A DNA stretch of 64,000 nt from Turnera subulata (taxonomy: Eukaryota; Streptophyta; Magnoliopsida; Malpighiales; Passifloraceae): the NCBI GenBank assembly GCA_028386065.3, contig JAKUCV010001973.1:51798-115797 (forward strand), given 5' to 3'. The translations under genes were made by a program, and so were the position numbers. Below the pieces are notes generated by a model that worked only from the letters and a program-made list of their open reading frames with translations, did no database searches and had not been told where the DNA came from. Below are positions 36,139-47,200 of the stretch, piece after piece. Every line of letters begins with the position of its first letter. The first letter of the stretch is position 1.

Positions 36139-37407
36139 ATGGAGAAAAAATCATTCGGGCTTCTCCTATTGTTGATCCTTGTCTTGGCTTCTCGTAAGGC
36201 TCTCTGTCTAGTCTCTTGCCTCTCTAGCTATATAATTATATATCTCTCTTTCTGCATCCACAAATCAATTAAATTGCTTTATATTAAGTACGTATACCAA
36301 TCTGTGTGTTTTTCTTTTTTATCTCGCTAGCAATAATATATAGTTACTAATTAATTAATAGAGATGATCGATCATGAATATAAATTTATATGCAGATGAG
36401 GAGGGGATGATAGTGGGGACAGAAGCGAGGACGTGCGAGTCGCAGAGCCACAAGTTCAAGCATGCATGCCTTGTGGACGACAACTGCGCTTCTGTGTGCA
36501 AGACTGAAGGTTTCATGGGTGGCAAATGCAGAGGCTTTCGCCATCGCTGCTTCTGCACTCGTAACTGCTAAATCATCAATAATAATAGTCACACCCATCA
36601 ACAACATCCATACACCCACCTGGTGCTGATATTATACTATCATCCAGACAATGAGACTTATTGGGTTGGTTGTATTTATATTAGTACTTAAGTTAATGTG
36701 TGAAATAAGAAGAGCATTGCATGTTTGTTCTCTCCTGGTCATCCATCATAGGAGAACGAAGCCTCATGCGTGCTCCTTAATTTGCTTGTATAAGTTTTCA
36801 CTACTAGTACTATGTATTAATTATTAGTCGCTTCATCTTATCCTATTTGCTGCTATAGCTACTATGTATTCCATCGCAGTTGGAAGTAATATTTATTGGC
36901 AGAACTGTCAGTGCAATTACTATATTAAGCATTAATTTGTGTTATTTGTGTGCTTTGCCTCCTTAATTAGTTACTAGTAACTTTATATTTTCATCGCTTT
37001 GTATATATGTTATATATCCTAAAGCCGTCTTCTTCCCACTTCTTCCGTCGAAGGCTCCTTAATCTATGGATGATAGAGAGAAAGTTTTTGTCCCCTCGTT
37101 GTATATATATGGTATGCGGTCTCTGTTTCTTTAGATTTTATTTCTTTTTGTAGATTTCTTGTGATGGCGCGGTGACATGCAACAACAAATAAATACATTC
37201 ATAACACTACTACGTATAGAGCAATATTTCCCATATAATGTCGATGTGCAAGGTCTGTAACCATAATGAATCATACTTGTTTATTTTATGAAGAAGAGTG
37301 GTTGCATGAAACTGTTGATCTATAAATTTTCTAAGTTTCAACATTATCTCTGGACCGTGATTACACACTATCACAACTCGAGGATTCCTAACCATTTGAC
37401 CGTGTTT
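35925..37407 (+). repeat. Tandem segmental duplication, copy A
   Basis: Homologous in the same orientation to 37545-38582. Shared blocks include the promoter (ACTGCTAT-TCCATC, TCTCCTCCAAT), the last part of defensin exon 2 and its 3' UTR, and a downstream block with TTGTGATGGCGCGGTGACATG and GAAGAAGAGT. Copy A carries the intact defensin gene. Confidence 0.85.
36139..36571 (+). CDS. Plant defensin (gamma-thionin) preprotein, gene 1
   Basis: Small secreted Cys-rich peptide of the plant defensin family, usually antimicrobial and found in the apoplast. Two exons, 36139-36193 and 36396-36571, encode 76 aa. The first exon carries a Leu-rich signal peptide (about residues 1-18), the usual position for the single defensin intron. 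The mature part begins near residue 30. Its cysteines at 32, 43, 49, 53, 63, 70, 72 and 76 have the spacing C-x10-C-x5-C-x3-C-x9-C-x6-C-x1-C-x3-C, with the Gly-rich turn (GFMGGKC) before Cys5. All eight cysteines of the four-disulfide fold are present. It resembles the PDF2 class, and the position after HER2, TOL and SnRK2 recalls Arabidopsis At5g63660 (PDF2.5). The biological target is not evident from sequence. Confidence 0.93.
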
Positions 37408-37544
37408 TGCATACATGTTAACTATTTTAGATTAATTTCACGCCCCACGCGCAAAGGATTTTTTTGGGCCTTAGGAACACACTAATTAGTTGTGCGGTTT
37501 TTTGTAGTTGAGTCATGAATTTGTTGTTCTTTTTTTAGTTTAAG
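36572..37544. other. Spacer inside the defensin cluster
   Basis: 3' UTR of defensin gene 1 and the remainder of duplication copy A up to 37407. A short direct repeat (TCATGAATTTGTTGTTCTT, about 30-bp period) at 37514-37562 lies at the junction with copy B. Confidence 0.6.
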
Positions 37545-37807
37545 TCATGAATTTGTTGTTCTTGTTAATTGACGCCCTTGCAACTGCTATGTCCATCTAT
37601 CTATATATATGTATGTGTATTGTTCAAGGCTAAGATGGAGCACAACCACACCAAATTAATTAGAGACATATATCTCCTCCAATTGGCTATAGCTATAGCT
37701 AGTTATATAGTGATCATTCCAGAGAAAAAAAAACAGTTGCTAGCTAGTATCTCCTTAATATATTAAGTGTAAGATTAAACATGTAAGATTAAACATATGA
37801 ATCCATG

Positions 37808-37860
37808 TGGGGTTGGTTCAAGTGTTAAGTGACTTGGTTCGAGTTCCAATGTCGTGTGCT
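37808..37860 (+). mobile_element. Truncated SINE relic, same family as 23408-23620
   Basis: GGTTGGTTCAAGTGTTAAG followed by TGACTT matches the head of the intact SINE (GGTTGGTTTAAGTGGTAAG, CGACTT). A B-box-like GGTTCGAGTTCC and a GTGTGC follow, but about 20 bp between the boxes is deleted. There is no tail, body or clear target-site duplication. Confidence 0.6.
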
Positions 37861-38080
37861 AGATTGAAGGTTTTATGGGCGATGGCGATGAGTGCACTTT
37901 TGTGTAAGATTAGACATACGTTGTACTCTTTGATATTTTCCTATCATCGAGACATGCAATGAGTTCAAGTATATATGTTTTAGGGGCGATGGCGATGAGT
38001 GCGCTTCTGTGTGCAAGACTGAAGGTTTCACCGACGGCTATTGCACAGTCAAACACTGCTACTGCACCTTTAACTGCTAA
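37861..38080 (+). pseudogene. Decayed defensin copy
   Basis: Positions about 37990-38080 align with exon 2 of defensin gene 1, including the stop codon and the first part of the 3' UTR. All eight cysteine codons can still be traced in one frame, but spacing is altered (about six residues instead of ten after Cys1, seven instead of five after Cys2, four instead of six after Cys5). The signal-peptide exon is absent, an in-frame TGA lies just upstream, and no start codon leads into the frame. A second, shorter fragment of the same coding region sits at about 37861-37908, showing further rearrangement. I read this as a non-functional duplicate rather than a gene with a changed fold. Confidence 0.75.
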
Positions 38081-38582
38081 ATCAATAATAATTACACCCA
38101 TCAACATCCATAAACCCGGGCCAGTTGGTGTTTTAGATCAAGACTTAGTACTCTTGTTATTACTCTAGCCTTATTGTGGGTGGTTGTATTCATATTAGTA
38201 CTTAAAGTTAATGTGTGAAATAAGAAGAGCAAATACAGCACGTTTAACTGCTTTATATTATATCTATCCTAAATACAGTCTGTATATGTATGCGTTGTCT
38301 GTTCCTTTAGATTTTATTTTTTTTGTTTTGTAGATTTCTTGTGATGGCGCGGTGACATGCAATAACAAATAAATGCATTCGTGAGACTATGATGTATAGA
38401 GCATTTCCCATACAATAATGTCAATGTGCAAGATCTGTAACCATAACAAATCATCATACTTGTTAATTTTATGAAGAAGAGTAGTGGTTGCACCTGAAAC
38501 TGATAATCTATGACTTTTTTAAGTTTCAGCAGTATCTCTGGGCCGTGATTACAGTATCACATTCCTAACCATTCGACTTTTT

Positions 38583-39689
38583 CTTAGAAATTTATATTGT
38601 TGGAGTGAAAATTCGTATATGATATATTAACCCCAAACTGACATGAGTTTTGCAACTTGTAATGCAGCCAGCCTCCAACCCCAAAGAGTCAAGACAGAAC
38701 ATGGGCTACATATAGAGCCCATAGGCTTGTTTATTCGTAAATGGAGCGTTGGTTGGGCCATGGGCCTTTAACCTTTTGAATTCCGATGATGATGAAATGA
38801 AAGCCCTGTTTTAATGCTACTAATTAATAGTCTAATGTGCATTTTTTTTTTTTTTGCCTCTGTCTTTGTCCGGACAACTCCCTCAATTTCTTTGACAACT
38901 CTTTAATCTGCCATAGGATATAGCTAAGCTAGCTATGTTCGTTCATCTAATTAAAAACATGATCCAAAATTATTACTAATGCGCAACAAACTACTCGAAG
39001 AATGCATATATGGTTCAAAAATCCATCAATCTCAGCAAAGCAAAGCAATCACTTAAACCAATGGTTTTGGGATCGAGATTTGTGTACAGGATCAGGTGGG
39101 TCGGTTGGAGGCCTGGAAAAAATATTGGTTTACTAACGAATACGATGCATAATAATAATGTAGTACTGGGGAGTAGTAGTGAGTCTGTTTGAACAAAGTA
39201 AGTAAGCCAAAAGAGGGTGACTACTTGTACAATGGTAGAAATAGTAATACTAGTAAGTAAACATTTTTATCTGGGAAAAAGGAAAAGATTCCTGTGCTTG
39301 GACGGTGATAATCCCGCTTAACGAAGCTCTAAAAGCCAAGAAGAAAACCCTAGATGATGAGTGGGATGTGATGAGGACAAGCAAAGCATGGGGGTGTGTT
39401 TCAGAGATAGTGCACGTGAACAGATTCTTTCATGCTTCAACTTTCTATCTGGCTTACCCCCTCTGTTTCTCTGCAAATCCAAAAAAAAGAAATACTACTA
39501 AAACACACACTCGATTCCACCAATATGGCATCTCTTCCATCTCATACCTGCAATGCATCATCACTCCACCGGTCTATATATATATACACCCTATATGGCT
39601 ATATATATCTACACTACACTACACTACAGAGTGAGTAAGTACACTTGCAGTATTCATACCCTTAATTACCAAGATTAGTACTATAAGAC
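38583..39689. other. Spacer / upstream region of defensin gene 2
   Basis: No coding signal. TATATATATACACC-type TATA-like sequence near 39572-39586 lies about 110 bp before the ATG of defensin gene 2. Confidence 0.55.
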
Positions 39690-40033
39690 ATGGAGATGAA
39701 GAGATTCTTTGGGGTTTTCCTCTTGCTTCTCATTGTCTTGGCTTCTCGTAAGTCTCTGATCTTCTGTTCCCACTCCTGATATCAACAACTATATATGCAT
39801 ATATATATATATGATCTTTTCTCTTCAATGATACTATGTGATATGTGTTTGTTGCAGAAGACATGGTGGTACAGACTGAGGCTAGGACTAGGGTCTGTCA
39901 ATCACAGAGCCACTACTTCAAAGGCCCTTGCATGAGGAGCCATAACTGCGCTATGGTGTGCAGGAATGAAGGCTTCTCTGGGGGCAGATGCAGAGGATTC
40001 CGTCGCCGCTGCTTCTGCACCAAGCTTTGTTAA
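39690..40033 (+). CDS. Plant defensin (gamma-thionin) preprotein, gene 2
   Basis: Second intact defensin of the cluster, 77 aa from exons 39690-39747 and 39858-40033. The gene structure matches gene 1, with a signal peptide in exon 1 (hydrophobic [13 protein letters not shown]) and the intron at the same codon. The mature region has cysteines from 33 to 77 with the same C-x10-C-x5-C-x3-C-x9-C-x6-C-x1-C-x3-C pattern. It is strongly basic, with several arginines around [11 protein letters not shown], which is common in defensins that act on microbial membranes. Flanking DNA is not obviously part of the A/B duplication, so this copy is probably older. It is PDF2-like; target and activity are unknown. 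Confidence 0.93.
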
Positions 40034-41042
40034 ATCGACCAAGCATTCTGTGATGCCCATCCTTTCCTTTTTTCACTCTTTGCGGGTCTGCCCCTCCATC
40101 CTCCTATGCAAAATAAACGCTCTTCCATTCTGTGGAAGATCATTCCAATCACTTTGCTTCTTTCTTTGTATCGTCTGTGCTTCTCTTGTTCTAATAACTC
40201 TTGGGCAGCTAGCTTTTTGGTCATAACAACCCATGAAGCTAGCCATGCTCTTAATGTTGTTGGTTCCATTGCAATATCCCTCCGCCAAAGTTTGAGAAAA
40301 TGGATGTTGGTTCTGTTCTCCTTTTCCAGTTTGCAAAAATTAGTGCCAACCCGCTTGCTTTTAGGTAAAAAAGAGCATCGTTTCATTGCTGTTCTTGCTT
40401 ATTAATTTCCCCAACCCCCTAAAGAAACGTCTCGGTGACCAAGAATTCTATAATCAGAGACATTCTTTGTCACGGGGCCGAGTTAGGAGGAGTTTCCACA
40501 CTACTTTGTCACGAGTAGGATCGCACCAATGCACAACACACTACTTTCCAACAATTGATGATGGAGACCAAGCAACAATCCCCGATCATGTTACACTTTT
40601 ACGTTAACAGAAAGTAACTTTTCCAATTACTTCGAACATGTATTTATCAGTTAAGAGACAGAAAATGCTGACGTAGTTATGCAGTTCTCTGCAACCAAGA
40701 TAGATGAAATTTAGATCGGCACAACACTTTGTTACCGTTAGCCTAAAGTTACCTGAACGGTGAATATAAGGGAATCCATAAAGCTCGCTGTAATCGAGAA
40801 ACCATCTAAGATAAGGCCTATACATCAACTGCAGTGGCAAATTATCATCACTATCAGTAATTTATCATGATGTCTTGGAGAAGAGCATTCACAACAAGCA
40901 GCCACCTACTGTTTCACAGGAAAACTGATGGGATATGAAGGTGAAAATATTGATCTTTCCAGCAAACCAGCACAAAGTCGCTGGTCTTCACCTCTTTTGC
41001 AATGATTGACAGCAATTGCTCCATCAAAGTGTCATTCAAACG
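40034..41042. other. Convergent spacer between defensin 2 and TRAPPC5
   Basis: 3' UTRs of the defensin (+) and TRAPPC5 (-) genes. No other coding, RNA or repeat signal was recognised. Confidence 0.55.
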
Positions 41043-43465
41043 TCAACCTTGCCTTGCTTCTCTTATTAGAACCTGGTGGGAGTTGCAAAGGCCGTGTTAA
41101 TAATTACAAGGGAAATAATGCAAAGAACTAGCCAACTTTATACATCGTGGGGAAAGAAAAAAAAGAGTTCAGCAGTTCAACCTATAAATAGGCTTCAGTG
41201 TAGTTTTAATTATTTGTTTTTTCTTTTATTTTTTTATGTAGAGAGTGGATGCTTTTCTCACACGAAGACACCTACAAGCTAATAGTTTGAGATTGGAACT
41301 TCTATTCACTTCCAAGCCTTGATCCTTTAAACCCAGATAGTGCCAGAGCTGCTATCCCTATTTCAATTAATTTCCGCCAAATTCGAACCTCTGCAACAGC
41401 CTAATTCGAACCTCTGCAAAATGCTAAAGGTGCAAACCTTAACCCGGACTATAATTGCACAATCTCAAGTTTTTCTCCTTTCACTAGGAAACATTTTGTT
41501 AACGGTGTGGCTATCAAAGGATTGCTGAATCAAATGCAACAGGAAAGAAAGTCGGACTCACCTCCTCAGCAAACTTTATTAAAATTGTTGTCCGAGGTCG
41601 TTGCTGACCCTCCATGGGTACGAAATGCGCTGTTACTACAGCTGGAAAACCAGCACTATCCAAAACACCCTATAAAAGAGAAGATGATTATTTGAGAACT
41701 CTTCCCACCAGAATGTCTATCAACACTAACAAATCTATGCATTTCTTACCCTTACTATCCCAGCAACAAATGCCCCACAGTTAAAAGTCCCCATGTCTTT
41801 GGGAATCGAAATAAACCTGAAAAATTCAGTTGGATCATCATCTTGACTGTAGTACACCTAGATCAGCAGTATCATTTATGACAGTAACTACTAGAACCAA
41901 AATGATGAAAAGCAAGGATATGGTAAGTACCTGTTTACAAGAAGCTCTTTCTCACTGATCATATATTCATCTTCATGTTCAGTGCCTTTCTCGAGGGAGT
42001 CGGCTACCTAGAACAAAGAACAAAAAACATTCAGTGCATCTAAAATATATGTACAACAAACCGCAGGAGGGTAGATATTAAAGAGATTTTAGATTGAATT
42101 ATGAACCATCTCCTGAAAGAACTTAGCAAGAATAAGCAAGTCGTGTCTAATACTTCAAACGTCAACTAAACCTTTTGAGGTTAGTTACATATTTCATTAG
42201 TCAGTCACATGTTTCCATAACTTTGGGACACATCCAAAAATGTGAAATTTTGGCTAATTGATAGTCACAAATACACCACAAAGAGGAAAAAGGTTTTGGA
42301 TGATAAATTTTCCATTCTTCTGTGAGGCAGGTAAAGAAACATCCAGAATCCAGCAGCGGAGATGTAAAGGCAAATCCCTCCATTGAAAGTTCCATTTGGA
42401 TTGAAATGGCAGAACATGATAGGGATAAGAAAAAGGTATAAGTCCATGCTAATGAGAAAAGGAAAGACACTGATTTTCAGATACAAGGCAAGCTATAATC
42501 AACTAAAATTTTCATAAAGTGCAAAGAAGCTTACTTTTCCAAATAAAACCTTCCAAACGGTGCTGTGTACAAAAGACAAAATGCCCAACAGTTTTATCTC
42601 CCTTCTATTACCCTGTAGCATCCAAAGAAGAAAGGGTATGTCAATCACAGAACCCCCGACCAAACCAAATATAAAGCAACAACCTCCACGATGAGAAAGC
42701 AATAAGCCAATTTAGCAAGAAAAATCAAAACACAGAGACTCTGAACTTAAGGATATACAGGAAGTAAAGACCAAAAGTGAACTAAACTTGATTGATGACA
42801 ACATCTGAATGTGCAACAGCACGCGTTCAATAGAAGGGTCCATCTTTCAAGATATGAAAGGTACAATCTTTACAATTTCAAAGCTGGGCAAATTCTCGTA
42901 ATTCGCAATGTGAGAAAAGGATACCTTGTCCCGATGACAAAGAAGTTCGAGAACCCGAGCGCCAACAGCTTAGCCAGCATCCTCCAGCCTCAGAAATTAC
43001 TTCCATCAACGAAACCAACATAAGACCACTACCCTAGTGAGAAATGCAACATCTCAGTGAACACCAACAAAGTAAGACGATAGTTAACAACAGAGAATGG
43101 TTAACCTTCTTTCTAATTCAGCAATGTTTTCAACCTGTGTCTGGTTGTACTGTAAGAGCTCAGAGAACAAGATTGCAAATGCACTCAAGCTCACCTGCAA
43201 AAACATACAAACCATTATAGGAATAGGACCCACCTACCTGGAGCTAATGTCTCCAGGCAATACTAGTGTCGAGTATAAAGTGATTGATTGATTGATTGAT
43301 GGCGGTTAAAGGTAACTCTTACAGAAAGAAAAAGCAATAATAAAAAGGAAAAAATCAGGAATCATTGAAAGTCTGATGTATACCTACCTCTTGCTTGCCT
43401 TTGCTGAGGGGCTTGTGGAGGATGTTAGAGTACTGCTTCATCTTCCCTGATCCTACTCCTATCAT
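41043..43465 (-). pseudogene. TRAPPC5: TRAPP complex subunit TRAPPC5/Trs31, with an in-frame stop
   Basis: Core subunit of the TRAPP tethering complex, which acts in ER-Golgi and post-Golgi vesicle traffic. Eight exons can be traced: 43465-43388, 43194-43106, 42988-42925, 42612-42535, 42007-41931, 41816-41750, 41669-41562, 41072-41043. They join in consistent phase to 197 codons including the final TGA, which matches the usual ~195 aa. Family sequence is clear (VSLSAFAILFSEL, LLGILSFVHSTVWKVLFGK, GTEHEDEYMISEKELLVNR, ISIPKDMGTFNCGAFVAGI, RPRTTILIKFAEE). Codon 62 in exon 3, however, is TAA (42972-42970) inside LEDAG-x-AVGARVLELL, where homologs as I recall have Tyr. Every other exon and splice site looks intact. 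So this is either a recent nonsense allele, a pseudogene with a functional copy elsewhere, or a one-base sequence error. I classify it as pseudogene because of the visible stop, with that caveat. Confidence 0.85.
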
Positions 43466-44228
43466 TTTCTTTTTGTTTTGGCTTTACTATTTGAATTCAA
43501 TTGGAGGAGCAAAGCGCGTGCAGAGGGTAGTAAGCAGTGAGGAAGTAAAAGGGTTGATTTGGTGGTTTTCGTGGAAGGCTAGAAGAGAAGCAAGCAACCA
43601 GAACCAGAGGGAGGGCAATCCAAAAGAAAATTTGAAGGGAAACAGAGGGAGAGGAAGTGAAGAAGAGGAAAGCCCGAAAGTTAAAGAGAGGAGAAAGACA
43701 AGGATTGAATGAAATTTGAGAGAATTGTGGAGTGTGACAGGATGAGGATGTGATTTATTATTCGATTTCGTCGTTGGTTGCCTCCCTAAACTTGTGGGAG
43801 GAGGAGGATTGTTGGCTTTTGTTTCTCATGAACAGCAGAACAGGTGTGTGTGCGTGTGTGGGTCGAAGAATACAACACAAAAAAGAAAAGACATCTAAGA
43901 GGTCAAAGTCAAAGTGAAAGTGAAGTGGTGAAGTAGACAAACTTCCCACGTACGCTCTCTTTGCAGTTGAATATCTAAAGTCTAAACTTCTAAAGTGTGG
44001 GCCATATGGTCTGTCTATATGCTATGTGTGTTCTTTCCTTTCCAGTTCCATCATCAACCTCTCCCTCCCTCCCTCTCAACCCAACCCAGGGGAAACCCCA
44101 ATTAAGTTCCTTTATAAACCCCTGAGGATCTCCCAAATTTAGAAAAAAGCAAAAGAGTTAAAAAGCTTTTTCTTTCTGTAATAAGTAATCACTGGACGAG
44201 AGGAGAGTAACCCACAAAACCCAAAATT
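43466..44228. promoter_or_regulatory. Divergent (bidirectional) promoter region TRAPPC5 / CHFR
   Basis: 763 bp between the two start codons. A TATA-like TATAAA at 44113-44118 serves the CHFR side. The TRAPPC5 side is A/G-rich, as expected for its leader, and has no obvious TATA. Confidence 0.5.
44113..44118 (+). promoter_or_regulatory. TATA-like box of the CHFR-type gene
   Basis: TATAAA within CCTTTATAAACCCC, 111 bp before the ATG at 44229. Confidence 0.45.
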
Positions 44229-47200
44229 ATGAATGTACCCGAATCCTCTGATGCCGCCAACTCCTCCTCCTGCTCCTCCGGCGATGTCTGGGCCAAACTC
44301 GGTAACCTCTCTTTCTCTCTGTTTCAAGTTTCAATCTTTCTCTCTCTCCGTCGCGTATTTACGCACACCACACACTCTTCCTGCCAACTAAGAGTATCTT
44401 TTTCTTCCCATTTTTACCATTGCTGATTCTTCTAAAGCTTGAATTGAATGCCATGCATAATTCCCCGCAAACTCAAAAACCGTCTTTCCCATTTTCCCAT
44501 ATTCCTTGCGTTGTGCCTTCTTTGTTTATTTGAACGCCACTCTATGCTTATCAATCATTGATTTCTTTCATTTTCTTTTCCTTTTCACACAATAACCGCA
44601 ACTGCAACCAAAAAAAAAAAAAATTCATTCTTGTTGGCTTCTTGCTCCGTTTCTTGTGTCGCTTGGTAACAGTATGGGCCAAAGCTATCGTTGTGTTCCG
44701 GGGGGATCCATGCTGCTGTATCTGGGTGACTTAATTTAGGCACATCACATTACTTTGCTTCAAACCCTGAAAGGGTCTTGCGTTTCAGGACTTGTTTCCA
44801 ATGAGAAACAGTGGTCCTTTTCACTTTTCATTCCCCCAATTAATTCGATATCTTGACTAACTTAGTTCTGTATGTTCAAAGTAATTGCACTTTAATAGTC
44901 GCATTCTTTGTCCAAGCATCCCATTTATGCCTTTAGATTATATCCCAACTGAATGAATGTTTTTCCTCCCATTATTATTGTTATTCTGCTTATTTTCTTG
45001 TCACTGACTCTCAGTGCTGTGATTCTTCCTTGTGGGCAGTTCCGTCGGACTCCAGATACTCTGATCTTGAGATAAGGTCCAGTGAGATGGTAATATGCTC
45101 AGAGCTCAAATCTTCTTCTCTTGAAAAATATGAATGGTGCAAAATAACAAGGAATTCAGATCAGAGTTCTGCCACAATCCAAAATACCAGGTGATGTGCA
45201 ATGGATTGAGCAAAGTAGGTTCCTTCATGATATTCATCCTGGTTTCGCAAATCTTTGAGTTTTTCTCTGTCTAGATATGATAGCTGTCCCCGTGTTTCAT
45301 GACTTCTTTATTTGTAAATTTGAATTGCATTGTCTCCCTCAAAATAATGAAATCCTCCTGATGCAGTCAAATTTATATGGGCTGGTGGTCAGGTTACCTC
45401 CGCAATGTGATTCTGTTATGATGGCGTTGCTATGTTATTTATTTATTTTTCTTCAATCATTCAACTTCTACAAATCATTTTCACCTTGTTATTGTTAAGT
45501 TCATACTTGTTAACTGAAATGTGCAAGTGAGTTGCTTGATCACAGACAAAGATATCCTGGTTATGGAGGCAAAACTTAGCATAATTCATTAGATGCATGA
45601 TTACATATTGCCCATTAGTCTTGGTTCTTATGCCTATGGTCTTTTTTTTTCTGAAAAAAAATGCTCACTGGCCTGTCTGATTTCATATTCAACTTTTTGT
45701 TTTAGCAACTGATATGATCTTCTCTCTGAAATTGATAAGTATAATAGCTAAGTAAGTCAGCAAACATTTTTTTTTTTGAATTATATTACAATGACAAAAT
45801 TTTCCTTATCATTTCCAATAGGTAGGGCATTATTCGCATTCACAGCTACTCAGAATATTGATGAATATTATTTTCCTTGTGTTGTGTGGTGGCTGATGCA
45901 GTTCAAATACTATACTTGTCGATGGAGCTACTGTTGACGACAAAGATGACGTTGTCATATACTGTGGAAGTGAAATTCTTCCTGGCCCTGACAGAGCAGG
46001 TCAGCTTCTGCTCCTGTTTCTTTTATACTGTTAATCTGTCCACAGTATTGATTTTGCCCAAACCTCTAAATTCCTTTCCTCAACTGGTTACCGGATTTCC
46101 TATATGTTCTTTTAAAATCTTGCCCCAGCCAACTTAACAGGCTAAACTAACCATACACTTGTGCCAAAATTGCCTCTAGTTTGGGCAGGGTGAGCCCATC
46201 AATTCTTCCAATTCAAGTGTCACTCCAACTAACCATATATTCCTTATTGGTCTTGGGATAAGGCTGACCCTAAAGTATATAAGTTGATTTTTTAGCCTTT
46301 ACATAATGCCACATAGCCAATTCATAAGAAGTGTTTGTGAACAATTTTTGTTCTGTTCGCTCAAGCATTTTCAATTTTATGAAATTTGATTTGTGCCATT
46401 TGGTTGTTCTCTTGAACTAAACAATGTGCAATTATATCCCACCTGAAGAGAATGTGAAAAGATAATCAAATTATCTTCCTATCAAAGAAAGCTGTCGAAT
46501 CACTGTTATTGTCTATCTCACTGAAAGTTCTGTTAGTGATTGGATGAAATCAATGAACCATATCTGGTCTCAGATGGAATCTAAAATTGAATTGATTTTG
46601 CATATACTCGGACGACAATTATAGGTTGTAGAGATCTGAAAACTTTTATTGTGATGCTAGCTCTGGAGAGAATTTGGTTTTGATTAACTAATGTCTCTGG
46701 CCTAAAGAATTTCTGAAAACTTCAGATATCTTTATTGGTGTACCTGTAGGATATTTGAGTTACAGATTCAAAGTAATGCCTCGTCCTGTAGCTTGTTCAC
46801 AGCAGTTGAAGGTAAATTGTTAATCATACTTGCTTCTGTACATGGTATCTTGGTTGTTTCTCAATACAAATATGCTGATCTCATTTCCTCTTCCTCTCAC
46901 CCCAGGTTCTTATAGATGCTGAACATGCAAAATGCTGCATATGCTTAAATGTATGGCATGATGTTGTAACTGTTGCTCCTTGCCTCCATAACTTTTGGTA
47001 TGTCATTTGGCACCTATTTTGCTTCCTTTTCAGAAATTAGCTCTCGATTTTCTGTGAATTGATCTTCAATATGGTTGTCCTCCATAACCCAGCAATGGAT
47101 GCTTCTCGGAGTGGTTAAGAAGGTCACAAGAGAAACGTACATGTGTGCTCTGTCCTCAATGCAGAGCTGTTGTACAATTTGTGGGTAGAAATCACTTTCT

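Larger units (their letters stand above)
37545..38582 (+). repeat. Tandem segmental duplication, copy B
   Basis: Partner of copy A, shorter because the signal-peptide exon, its intron and other segments are missing or replaced. It carries the decayed defensin copy and a SINE-family relic. Confidence 0.85.

Noticed and set aside
39305..39634. 109-codon frame upstream of defensin 2
   Set aside because: No homology recognised, and it overlaps the TATA-like promoter region of defensin 2.
41340..41695. Short + strand frames over TRAPPC5
   Set aside because: They run antisense to exon 7 of TRAPPC5 and its flanking introns.
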